A stretch of 64,000 nucleotides of DNA. Origin: Aspergillus flavus (lineage: Eukaryota > Ascomycota > Eurotiomycetes > Eurotiales > Aspergillaceae). This document shows, piece by piece, positions 1 to 11,560 of this stretch (positions are counted from its first letter, which is position 1; each line of letters begins with the position of its first letter). Position numbers and translations under genes: made by a program. The notes under the pieces were generated by a model. That model was not told the origin of the DNA and ran no database searches. It saw nothing but the letters and a program-made list of their open reading frames with translations. The DNA lies in contig NC_092403.1 of assembly GCF_009017415.1 (NCBI RefSeq), positions 2,914,001-2,978,000 of the forward strand, written 5' to 3'.

Positions 1-193
1 TAATAGTCTAGTATTAATAGAAGTCTAGTATTAATAGTAGTCTAGTATTAATGGAAGTCTAGTAATAACTTCTATCTTTTCTAGACTGTAATCTAATAAT
101 AATAGAAGTTAAAGAATAACTTTAGATTAGTAATTCTTAAAATATAATCTATTAACTAATCTTAGATTTAATAATAAAACTCTAGATATAATA
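1..193 (+). repeat. 5' LTR, 3'-terminal part (RIP-mutated)
   Basis: Positions 1-193 align without gaps to 7241-7433 (constant offset 7240). The segment is rich in short internal repeats of the form agtctagtattaatag. The LTR end is inferred at 193 because the matching 3' copy ends there in ..aaca. The LTR start lies outside the window. Every C and G of the distal third of the 3' copy that differs here has become T or A, with two exceptions in the opposite direction. Confidence 0.75.
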
Positions 194-3100
194 TATTAAT
201 TATTAGTCTATATAAGTTAAATTATATTTAGATTTAAAATAATAATATAACTTTAAAAGTAAGTAGAAAGAATATAGTTATTAGCTCTAATACTAGTAAT
301 CTAATATTAATACTCGCTGCAACTCTAATCTCTACTTAATTAATTAAAATAGTTAGTTAACTCTAGAAGTAAATTACTTGGCTAGAGATACGCCTAGTAG
401 TTAAGACTATTAAAATTAAAATTCTAGAATTATTTAATAGATAGTGTAGTAAGCTTTGAAAGTTTCTAATCTAACTAGAATTGTACTTTAGAGTTAATTA
501 TAGTAAGATAGAAATTGATAATAATAAAATCTATTTTATTTCTATTTATCTTATTAGTAGAGCGTTTAATTAGTTTAAACTATTTATCTAAGAATACTAT
601 AAGAAAGCGGAAGAGAATTAAAATAAAGAAATAAAAAAAATCTTTGTATTTTTTAATATATTTAAAAGATATTTTAAATAGATTTTTAAAGATATTAATA
701 TAACTTGGAACGTAGAATAAGAACTTTAGTAACTATAATATACTAAATCTATTAGTAAATTAGTATTAGATTTTATATAAATTATTATTTATTTAGATTA
801 GAATAAAGATATATATATTACTAAGTTTAAAAAGTTATTAAAATTAAAAATCTAAAAAAAGCTTATTTAGATAGAAAGACTTGATATATTCTATAAAATA
901 ATTAAATAAGTAGTTAAAATTAATAATAAATTATATAATTTTAATTAAAGAAGAAAGAGTTAAAATAACTATAATATATTAAGAAATAATCGCACTAAAT
1001 AATATAACATAAATAAAAAAAGATATATATAATTATAAAGTTAAGAATATTAGGATTTTTATAGTCTGTAATCTATAGAATTAGACGTTACTAAAGAAAA
1101 AGACTAATTAAAAAATATTTTTTAAAAGAAAAAAGAGCGTTAAAAATAAGAAAAGCTTTATTTTAATTATAAAAAAATAGAATATATATTAAAAGACTAT
1201 TAATAAAAAAAAAGTAATTAATAATAATAGAGTAGATTATTTTAATAATTAAATTTAATTAAGAATAAGAAGTTAATATAATTAAGTACTATCGTAGATA
1301 TATATACTATTAATAATTAAGTTAAAGAAGTTTATTATACTATTAGAATTAAGAGTCTAAATATAGATAAGATTAGTAAAGAAATTAAAGCTATATAGTT
1401 TAACGTTAATATAGATTTATTAATAGAAGAAATAGAATAATATAGAGAAAATAAGCTAAATAATAATAATTAAATTATATTAGATTAATTTATTATTTAT
1501 ATTAATTAAACTATATAGCTATATATTAATTAGAATTAGAGTAATCTATAGAATACTACTAAGTAATAGTATAGATAATTTAATAAAAGTAAAATTAATA
1601 AATTAGTTGACTATATAAATAATAAAATTAATAGATTTAAATAAATTAATAATAAAGTATAGTATAAGACTATTATAGAATTAATTAAAGAACACGTAAA
1701 ATATATACTAATTAATAAAATAGATAATTCTAAAAATACTAATTAATATAATAAGTCTATTTTAAGTTTTAATTAATTAAATTAAGTTTTAATTAAAATT
1801 AATCTCTTAAATAAAGAGTATAGTATTTAATAGATTAGCTATAATCTTAATATAGAGAGATTTCTTAAAATATTTAAGATACTAGAAAATTCCTAAAATA
1901 AAAATAAAGATATATATTAATAAGTTATAATATTTATTAATATATTATAAAAAGTAGTATTACTATAATTAAAATAAAAAATACTAGTATCTAGACTATA
2001 TTAAATATAATAAATTAAGATTAAGCCACTATAAAAATAAAAGATTTTTATAAATTAGATAAATAATATAATTAATAAAATTATATAAAATCTAAGAAAA
2101 TTTTTATAATTGTTTAAAATATTATTAGAATAATGTCTATATTAGAATTATAAATACTAGAATTTAAATATTAAAAATTAAAATAAATATTATTAGTAAT
2201 ATAATAAATATCTAATTATATATAAAATATATAGTGTGGATAGATTTAAGTACTATAAAAAATTTAAATTTATTAATCTAGATAGAGTAAAAAAAGAATA
2301 TAAAGAAATATATTATTAGTTAAAAGAATATAAATATTACTATTATATAATAGAATTAATATATAATTATTATTTTTAAATAATATATTTTAATAATAGT
2401 TATATTTACTATTATATCTAGAAATAGATAGTATATTTTTAGCTATAAAATAATATAAATTAAGAAATATTTACTATAATTAAATAAAAAAAATATATTA
2501 TTATAATTATTATTATTAACAAAAAACCAGCGCGAGTAATAATAGATTTAGATATAATAAATAACTTTATATTACTAAAATATTAAAAAGATATAAAGAT
2601 TAAAAAATAATAGAAAAAGAATATTAAATCTTTATTTAAACTAGATAGCTAGAAATTAGAAACTAATTAAATTTTAGTTAAAATAGTATCTATTACTATA
2701 GTTATAGAGTAATATATTAAAAATATAATTTTTAATATTATATTTTTAGAAAATAAATATAATATAGTATTAAAAATCTTATAGCTTAAAAATTATAATC
2801 TAATAATAGATTAAAAATAAAGAATACTCTATCTAAATAATTACTATTATTTAAAAAGATTATATATAGAGTATAGTATCTGTATCTTTATTAATAAATA
2901 TACTAATAATAAAAGAATTAAATAGTGTAATTAAATTATTATAAAAAGAAATTCTATAAAAAATATAATTATAGTAGTAATCTAATATTTAAAAAAGAAA
3001 TAGTTAATTAAATTAATAAAATAAATATTTATAAATAAATAAAAATAACTAGAGATTATAATACTAAAAAGTAAATTAGAAAAAAAATAGTACTTTTTAT

Positions 3101-6100
3101 TAAAAATAAACTAAATATTATTAAAGTTAAATAGTAACTTTTAAATATCTTTAGACTTTTAGAAATTAGTAGTTAACTTTATAAAATAATTAAGTCTATT
3201 TAAAGAATATTAGAGATTTTAAGAATTATTTAAATAGTTATAAATAAATAAATTACTAGAGTATAGACTATATAATTATACTATTTTTATTTAAAAAAAA
3301 AAAGAAATAATATATAAATAAATCTATCTAATATTAAAGAAAGAATTATAAACTCTAAAAAAATATATTAAAAATAAATTTAAAAAGAAATAAATTTAAT
3401 TATTAAAAAGTCTAGTAAAATATAGTATATTATTTATATTTAAAAAGAAAAAAGAATTATAATTATATATTGATTATTAACTATTAAATAAAATTATAAT
3501 TAAAAATAGATATTTACTACTATTTATTATAGAAATATAAAATAAAATAAAAGAAATAAAATAGTTTATAAAACTTAATATTATAGATATATACTATTAT
3601 TTTAGAATTATAGAAAATAAAGAATAGAAAACTATATTTTAAATAAAATATAAATATTTTAAATACTTAGTTATATTTTTTAAACTTATTAATATATTAG
3701 TATTATTTTAAAGATTTATTAATAAAGTATTAAAAAAAATTCTTGATATATTTATTATTATATATCTAAATAATATTCTAATTTTTTTATATAATCTCGA
3801 AGAATATATTTAATATATTAAAATAATTCTAGAGAAACTATAAAAAATAGAAATATAACTTAAATTAAAGAAATATAAATTCTACGTCTAAGAAATTAAA
3901 TTTTTAAAATATTAGATATCTATTAAAAAAATATAAGTAAAAGAAGAAAAAATAAAAACTATTTAAGAATAATTAAAATTATTTAATTTTAAGAAATTAT
4001 AATAGTTTATTAGATTACTAAACTATTATTAAAAATTTATTAATTAATATATATATAGGCTAGTACTACTCTTTAATTTATTTAAAAAATTAAAATAATA
4101 AAAATAAATAAATAAATATTAAAATATATTTAATAAAATAAAAGAAGTAATTATTATTATACTAATCTTAGTATAATATAATCTAATTAAATAAACTATT
4201 ATTAAAATTAATATATTTAACTATATAATTAGTATATAAATAATATAAATAGAATTAAATAAGAAACTATAATTAATAATATTTAAATTTAGAAAACTAG
4301 TTTAAGTAAAACTAAATTATAATATCTATAATAAAAAATTATTAACTATAGTATTAATATTTAAAAAATAAAAAATTTATCTAGAAAAAGTATAGTACTA
4401 GATTATTATAAAATTAGATTATAAAAATCTAATATACTTTATAACTATAAAAAAGTTTATATAAAAATAAGTAAAATAGACTAAAATATTATTATAGTAT
4501 AATTTTAAAATTAAATATTATAAAAGATTAGAGAATAGTTAAGTTAATGTTTTAAATTAAAAATTTAATTATAAAATTAAAGAAAAAATAATTAAATCTA
4601 TAATACTAAAGTAATATAAAAATAGATTAATTAAATATAATAAATAAATACTTATAGTAGTAACTATAAAAATTAAAGATCTAATTTATTATTTTATTAT
4701 AAAGATAAATAAAAGAAATAGAGTACTAATAGAAAAGTTTAAATTAAAAAATAAATTATTTATATAAAATAAAGATAGAATTATATACTATTGAAATCTT
4801 ATTTAAGTTTTTTAGAAATTATAAAATATAATTATTTAGAAATACTATAATAACTCGATATAAGAATACTTTAAAATTAAGAAAATATTAAAATAAATTA
4901 TAAGAAACTATTATTTTTTAAATATAGTAAAATAAATTAAAAAATATATTAATAAATATAAAATATATATTAGAAATAAGCTAATAAAATATAAATTATA
5001 TAGATTTATACAATTACTAGATATATTTTTAAAATTTTAGAAATAGATTATAATTAATTTTATAAAATTACTATCTAAATTAGAAGAATAGAATATAATA
5101 ATAGTAATAATAGATTAATTTACTAAATATATTTATTTAATATTAAGTAAATTAATACTTGATATAATATATTTTATATATCTATTTATTAACTATATCT
5201 TTATTTATTATAGAATACTAGAAAAGATTATATTAAATTAAAATAAATTATTTATATTAAAGTTTTAGTAATTATTTATAAATTTAATAGAAATAGATTA
5301 GAAGTTAACTACAGTATATTATTCATAAAAAAATAATTAGATAAAAAAAATAAATTAAATAATTAAATAATATTTATAATACTATATTAATTATTAATAG
5401 AATAATTAAATAAATCTATTATTAATAATATAGTTTATATATAATAATATAGAATACTTAATAATAAAAATAATATTTTTTTATATAAATTATAGATACT
5501 ACGCTAAAATAGTAGAAAAACTAAAAAATAAATAATCTATTATAAAAAAAATAATTAAAATAATTAAAAAATTAAAAAATTTATATAATTAATTATTTTT
5601 AAATATTAAATTTTTTAATTATCGCGCGGCAATATACTATAACTGATATTATAAAAAAAGATTTATCTTTAAAAAAAGAAAGAAAATATTTCTATTCTAT
5701 AAAAATATTAAAATAAAGCGACTAAGTTTAAAACTTAACTATTAAAAAATTAGACTATTTAAAATTAAAAAATAAATTAATAATATTAATTATTAATTAA
5801 AATTACTAGACTTAATAAAAAAAATATATTCTATATTTTATATCTTGTTATTAAAATCTATATTAGAAAATATTAAAATTACTAAAAATATTAAATTTAA
5901 TAAAGAAGAAATAGAATATAAAGTTGAAAAAATATTAAAATATAAATAAATTAATAGAAAACTATATTATTTAGTAAAGTAAAAGAATTATAATATCTTA
6001 AAAAATTTATAGAAATCTATTAAGAATTTAATAGACTATTACTAGCTAATTTAACAGTACTACTAGTAAAAAAATTAAAATTTATTTAAAAAAAAAGATT

Positions 6101-7240
6101 ATCTATTAGTTAAATTAAGCTAAAATCTAATCTAGAAACTACGGCTAGTTAAATATTATTATTTAATATATTAGCTCTAGAATAAAAAACTATAGTTTTT
6201 TAATAGCGCAACTTTTTCTATATCTTATATTTTTTTTATTTTTAATACTTAAGTTTTTTAAATTTCTTAATTTCTTTAATATTGTGCGTAATAAAATTAT
6301 TTATATATTTTTATAATAATTATTTTTATTTTTATAAATGAAGAAGCTTTACTAAAATAATCTTTTTTTTTTTTTTAATAATATTCTAGGCTTTTACGAG
6401 CCGTTTTTACTTAGTATTAAAAAAAAAAGATTTAGATATTTTATAAAAAGTACTATTTACTTTTATATATTTATTATAATAACTAGAATTTTTAGATTTA
6501 ATATAAGAATAGTAAAGATAAATATAATATTTATAAGAAAATATTATTTAAAATCCCTTGTCTTTGATTTGCTAGTAAAGCTTAGATTTATAAATAGAAT
6601 TAAAAGATATAGTTAGAATATAGATAAAAGAAAAATTAAAAATAGATATCTTTTATTTAGATAAGACTATAACTTTATATTTTTAAGAATAAAAGTCTAA
6701 AAAAAAAGAAATAATATTATAGACTCTTGTCTAGTATATCTTATTAAAGATAGATATATAAAATAGAATAATAATAGAATAATAATAACTAATTTTTAAG
6801 TAAAAAATATCTAATAAATTATTTATTTAGTAGTTATTTAGAAAGAGCTATAGATACTAATATTAATTACTATAATAAAATTATATATATTATAGTAGTG
6901 ATATAACTAAATATATTAATAATATAATAAGCTTATAGTACTAATAAAATATATTATATTATTAATATAAAAAATTATAATAGTAATATAATAGATAAAG
7001 ATATATAAAGATATTTATTTATATATTTAGTTTAGTTTTTTATAATTAATATATATTATTATTATAGAGTTATCTTTAGTAATAAAACTAGTCTTAATTT
7101 ATTTATACTTTTTTAACTATTAAGTATATATATTTAATAGATCTAGTTCTTTAGACTTGAGTCTAATATTAATAGTAGTCTTATATTAACTATATCTCTA
7201 TAATAATAGTAGTCTTGTATTAACTATATCTCTATAATAA

Positions 7241-7433
7241 TGGTAATCTAGTATTAATAAAAGTCTAGTATTAATAACAGTCTAGTATCGATAGAAGTCT
7301 AGTAATAACTTCTATCTTCTCTAGACTGTAATCCGACAACGACGGAAATCAAAGAACGACTTTAGATTAATAACCCTCGAAACGTGGTCCGCTAACTGGT
7401 CTTAGACTTGACAACAAAGCCCCGGGCGTAACA
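7241..7433 (+). repeat. 3' LTR, 3'-terminal part (distal end not RIP-mutated)
   Basis: This copy pairs with 1-193. Up to about 7330 it is as AT-rich as the element, but 7331-7433 has normal base composition. Over 7321-7433 against 81-193 I counted 37 differences, all transitions; 35 are C/G here and T/A in the left copy. The LTR ends in CA at 7432-7433 and the 93-bp repeat gene resumes immediately at 7434, so this is the right-hand insertion boundary. The LTR probably begins some 100-200 bases further left, but I could not fix its start. Confidence 0.75.
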
Positions 7434-8484
7434 ATATGGACCTGAAATTATGAAGATCCTATTTCAACATCGAGGGAACAGTCTCCCAGTTTCTAAGGAG
7501 GTGATTAAGGCAGCGGCAGGTAATCGATTTTATAGATCTAAGATTCTAGAGATTCTATTTTAATAAGACAAGAATCTTTTAATAATTAAAGAGATAGTTA
7601 GAATAGTAATAGTAAATACTAAAGAATATAGATCTAAGATTCTAGAGATTCTATTTTAATAAAATAAGAATCTACTAATTTTTAAAGAGATAATTAGAGT
7701 AGTGGCAAAGAATATTAAAAAATCTAGATCTAAGATTCTAGAGATTCTATTTTAATAAAATAAAAATCTATTAATTTTTAAAAAAATAGTTAAAGTAGCA
7801 ATAGAGAATACTAAAAAATCTAGATCTAAAATTCTAAAGATTCTATTTTAATAAAATAAGAATTTACTAATTTTTAAAAAAATAGTTAGAGTAGTAGTAA
7901 AAAATATTAGAAAATCTAGATCTAAGATTCTAGAGATTCTATTTTAATAAAATAAGAATCTTCTAGTAACTAAAGAGATAGTTAGGACAGCGATAGAGAA
8001 TACTAGAGAATCTAGATCTAAGATTCTAGAGATTCTATTTCAATGAGACAAGAATCTACCAGTTTCTAAAGAGGTGGTCAAGGCAGCGGCAGGTAATCAA
8101 TTTTGTGGACCTGAGATCCTAGAGACTCTATTTCAACGAGACAAGAATCTGCCAGTTTCTGAAGAGGTGGTCAGGGCAGCGGCAGGTAATCGATTTTGTG
8201 GACCTGAGATCCTAGAGACTCTATTTCAACGAGACAAGAATCTGCCAGTTTCTGAAGAGGTGGTCAGGGCAGCGGCAGGTAATCGATTTTGTGGACCTGA
8301 GATCCTAGCGATTCTATTTCAACAAGACAAGAATCTGCCAGTTTCTGAAGAGGTGGTTAGGGCAGTGGCAGGGAATAATGGAAAATATGGACCTAAAATT
8401 CTAAAGATCCTATCTCAACATCGAGGCAATTGTCTGAGGGAAACAGGGTTAGACCTCATATCCCGCAGAAGACGTGAACGCTGA
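7434..8484 (+). pseudogene. C-terminal repeat region of a fungal NLR/STAND-like protein, RIP-damaged and cut by the retroelement
   Basis: About eleven tandem units of 93-99 bp encode a 31-33 residue repeat that in the intact units reads roughly AAAGNxFCGPEILExLFQ followed by a short QRDKNLPVSEEVVR linker. Repeats of this kind (EEVVKAAAGN-type) occur at the C-terminus of fungal NACHT/ankyrin-associated STAND proteins. The last units are open from 8074 to the TGA at 8482-8484; the first unit (7434-7530) also has normal composition. Units between about 7531 and 8040 carry C-to-T/G-to-A changes that create stops (CAA to TAA). The N-terminal part of the gene should lie to the left of the retroelement, outside the window. 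Function of the intact protein is inferred only from the repeat type. Confidence 0.6.
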
Positions 8485-8584
8485 ATTTCAAACCCACCCA
8501 TGGTCCTCGCCCCGATTCCCCAACACACAGGCTTCATTCGCAAATTTGGCCAACTCAAGCACTTGACCAATCAAAAAATTAACC

Positions 8585-9099
8585 ATGAAGTTCGCCGTTT
8601 TCATCGCCTCCTCCCTCCTCACCATCTTTCAGAAAAGGCTACCTTCACCCTCTACAGCGAGGGCGATACTAGGGGTTCTCCCCACTGCGCCATGACCACG
8701 AACGCCTGTGGCCAGCCCAACCAGTCCGGAATCAGTGCTGCCCTGAGCCAGGCTCAATACAGCCTGGCGGCAGGTCAGGGAGTAAGCCCAGAGTGCGGAA
8801 CTTGCTGGGAGATCACCGTCACTTCAGACATGAGTGGAAACCCCATCAAAGAAAAGACTATAAAAGTTACCTTGAACAACCTTTGCCCTATCGATGGAAA
8901 CTCCATTTGCAATACGTCGAACAAATACGAAGCTGGGATTCATTTTGACTTGTGTATGGATATTGGTGCTGAGAGCTTTCTTACTTTTGGGGCTAGGATT
9001 GGGACTGCAAGGCAGGCTTTGTTGGGAATTGGCGAAATGGCCGAGATTCAATATGTTGCGTTTATCCTTCTTCTTTCCTGGACTGATATTGATGGCTAG
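8585..9099 (+). pseudogene. barwin/RlpA-like (double-psi beta-barrel) secreted protein, frameshifted
   Basis: An ATG at 8585 opens a good signal peptide (MKFAVFIASSLLTI) in one frame. The mature domain follows in a different frame from about 8627, starting ATFTLYSEGD. It contains the family's CGTCW core, the NNLCP segment and the HFDLC box with its aspartate. Fungal relatives are annotated as barwin-like endoglucanases, expansin-like proteins or Asp f 7-like proteins. No intron fits between signal and domain, because the gap is a handful of bases, so an indel near 8625-8640 has separated them. The C-terminus also looks altered: after IGTA the expected xxxCSEW ending is missing. Reading the 199-codon frame from 8500 as one protein would give no signal peptide, so I regard that start as artefactual. 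Confidence 0.55.
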
Positions 9100-9625
9100 T
9101 ATTTTGCTCAACAGCGATAGTTTCAAAAATTGCACATGATTTTGACCGTCCATCCGAATATAAGGGGTAAATGTTTAATCTTAGAGTCCAACGTTCTTAC
9201 TGACCCACCCTACTACGTCTGGATTGTATTATCCTCAACGCCTCTAGCTCCTGAAGTTAGATTGAAAAAACAGAAGATAGCCCTGTGTTCCATTTCCATG
9301 AGCTGTGCAATCAAGAACCTGATAATTTCCTTGCTTGATATGAAAGACTGGACTACATTTTTCAAAGAAAAAGTGACAATGGCTCCGCATATCATAAAAC
9401 CTTTTGGTAGTAATTGTCATGAGCTTCGAGAAAATCCGAAACTAAGAATGGCCTTAACTGGTCAAACTGTTCATAGTCGATCGTTTTGCACCCTTAAATT
9501 GACTAGAAGATAACATATCTCATCAGGTATGGTAGGCGAAGTAGTATTAACATATCCACAGATCAAAGGCCCATAGGTGCCACCTTATTACAAAGCCTGA
9601 TGTTCAACCCTGTAAACACAGGGGT
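9100..9625. other. intergenic, no gene seen
   Basis: Convergent spacer between the barwin-like pseudogene and the RNase H gene. Short open frames here show no recognisable composition or motif. I see no repeat or RNA gene. Confidence 0.5.
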
Positions 9626-10492
9626 TTAGACAAGTATGCCATTAATATCCCGGAAGCCGCCTCGTGTATCCTCAGAAGCAGAATGTCTGGCATGATAGTC
9701 CGCATCCGTATTCCAATCTCTCGGAATGTGCCAAAATTTGACTTCCATGTCATTGCTATCCCATTTTTCTATTTCACTAAGTAGGCACTCCCAAAGGTCC
9801 CGGTTCTTAACCGCTGCTCCCATACTTGTCTTCCAGCCTCTCCTTATCCATCCGCGTACCCAGGACGTAACACCCTCAACAACATATTCATAATCCGTCG
9901 CAATCACGAGACTATTGAACCCTTCACCGGTCCAGAACCGGAATCGCAAAGCGGCAATAACGGCGCGTCATTCGGCGCGGTTGCTTGTTTGCGGATGCGC
10001 TTCACCAGTAGGCCCTTCGTTTTCAAGAGGAAAGCGCAAGTAGCCAGCATCGTCAGGTTTGAAAACAATGCCACAACCGGCTTTGGGGTTAGCTCCGCCG
10101 TTGTTTAAGCATGCACCGTCTGTGTAGATGAGAAATTGTTTGGGGTTGGTTCGATGAATAAATCGGGATACATTTGGGGAGGCATTAGTGCAGATTCCAG
10201 GTGGGAAAAGTGACTGGGGGGTATCCCTGGTGTTTCGAGGGTGGAATTTTGTGGGAATCACGCGTCCTGTGCCGACTCTGAGTCGTGTCATGTCGTCAAA
10301 TGTTCTCTCCTCGTCGCTCATATCTTCATCTTGAGAATCTTGGGAGTCTTCCGATGCCTCTTGATCCTCATTCAATATTTCTTCCATAAAACTATAATCA
10401 ACAGTGCAGAAAGGACAGACGACGAGGTGGTGCGAGCCACACACTAGACAACCATTGGGAAGTTCGACGGGGCTATCTGGGCGGAAAGGCAT
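9626..10492 (-). pseudogene. RNase H-type protein with one in-frame TGA
   Basis: A single frame of 288 codons runs from the ATG at 10492 to the stop at 9626 and is interrupted only by a TGA at 9968-9970 (codon 175). The N-terminus has a zinc-ribbon-like pair CLVC (residues 15-18) and CPFC (26-29), then an acidic linker. The RNase H fold follows with all four acidic catalytic positions visible: D125 in YTDGA, E174 in SNRAE, D200 in ATDYEY and D263 or D265 in WNTDAD. Fungal genomes carry several such stand-alone RNase H genes that are not part of retroelements. The TGA directly after the catalytic glutamate would leave an inactive fragment. Nothing else in the frame is damaged, so this is either a very young pseudogene, a sequencing error or a readthrough codon; the following CGC is not a classic readthrough context. 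Confidence 0.7.
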
Positions 10493-11560
10493 CTTTCAAG
10501 CTGGGTGAGGAGTGAAACACTCTAGGCGCAAATCTTCAATAATAGAGTAGTATTCTGGTGTTTCCTTTTTTATTCTTCCTTGGAGGGAATTGGGGCGGTT
10601 TGGATACTTGGAAGAGGCATGCTATTCTTGAGCATAAATTGATTAAGTGGCGTGCAATGTTGGGAAGATATCAGGTTGGGTGATTCGGCTGTATGATAAG
10701 GGTGTTGGTGTGGTAATCATGATGCCTGTGGATACATCTAGCGGGAACATACAGCCAACACTCAGGATAACCCAATAGATCTGGAGCTATTGAGACCCAC
10801 CTCGAATGTTTTTGCAGAGAGCTCCACACGTCTTTAGTATGTAATTTCAGGAAGGCCCTAAGTTCTTTCTGGGAACTTTTCATTTCCTCGGGATTTATGT
10901 ACAGGTTGCTTTAGCTCGAGTAGTTCCCAAATACCCTACTTCAACCCCCGGTCCGTAGCCTAAACACTTTGACAAGTAATGAACACAGTAGGTCCTTTTG
11001 GCCTCCTCGAGACTGGCAAAGTTCGACAGGTAAGTGTGAATGTGTCTTGGCAGTCAGCTAGCAATGATCGATGGTGCCAGCAATGCTCGTAGGTATGCAA
11101 AAGCAGGACTAGAGAGAAAATCAGTTCTATGTGAACGCACATTAATGCTTTTCAACTGAAAATGTAGCACGCTTTGGCATCATTTGTATGCTATATATTG
11201 GTTAAATAGGTGCATACTAAATGTCTGAATGAATGAATGGAGAAAATACCCAATTGGGTGCAGTTATCGATTCGTCAAAGTGCTCCGTGCGCAAGGCCCT
11301 TGGTGACTCTTCAATCTCTAGAAACGCGGAACCTCTGATTCATGGAATCGAGTATTGGACTAAAATAGATTTACAACATGGTTTATAGATTAATCATGGA
11401 CGTATGTATTTACTTGTAACCCTATGAGCTGTAGAGCAAAGCGTATGGTAAAATAGTAGACGGTATGAGGACTCATTTACAACCATTGGTACGTATGTAC
11501 ATTGCTCCAAAATAAGTCCAGTCAATTAATCTAGAGAGACCGGTCCCATGGACACTTTGT
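10493..11560. other. intergenic, no gene seen
   Basis: Spacer between the RNase H gene (its upstream side) and the 3' end of the GH92 gene. The short frames on both strands resemble no protein I know. It should contain the RNase H promoter and the GH92 3' UTR; no individual site stood out. Confidence 0.5.

Larger units (their letters stand above)
1..7433 (+). mobile_element. RIP-degraded Ty3/gypsy-type LTR retrotransposon
   Basis: This block of about 7.4 kb is almost pure A+T and has no long reading frame. A stop-riddled reverse transcriptase can still be read on the plus strand around 3510-3790, in the order typical of Ty3/gypsy elements: an RYxLPLI-like start, an EWKT segment, then the catalytic YxDD box, present as YLNN at 3763-3774. 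D-to-N there is the expected result of G-to-A change. The element ends in CA at 7433 and carries LTR copies at both ends; its 5' LTR begins left of the window. C-to-T and G-to-A bias on both strands is the signature of RIP. It is inactive: stops occur throughout. The assignment to Ty3/gypsy rests on the RT block alone; I could not delimit gag, RNase H or integrase with confidence. Confidence 0.8.

Noticed and set aside
1..7400. Possible CRISPR-like or centromeric array in the AT-rich block
   Set aside because: The short repeated words belong to the LTRs, and a recognisable reverse transcriptase shows it is a RIP-mutated retroelement; CRISPR is not expected in a fungal nucleus.
9940..9990. An intron that would remove the TGA of the RNase H gene
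   Set aside because: The sequence on both sides is conserved RNase H (SNRAE and RAVIAALR) without spacing, so no bases are left to be an intron.
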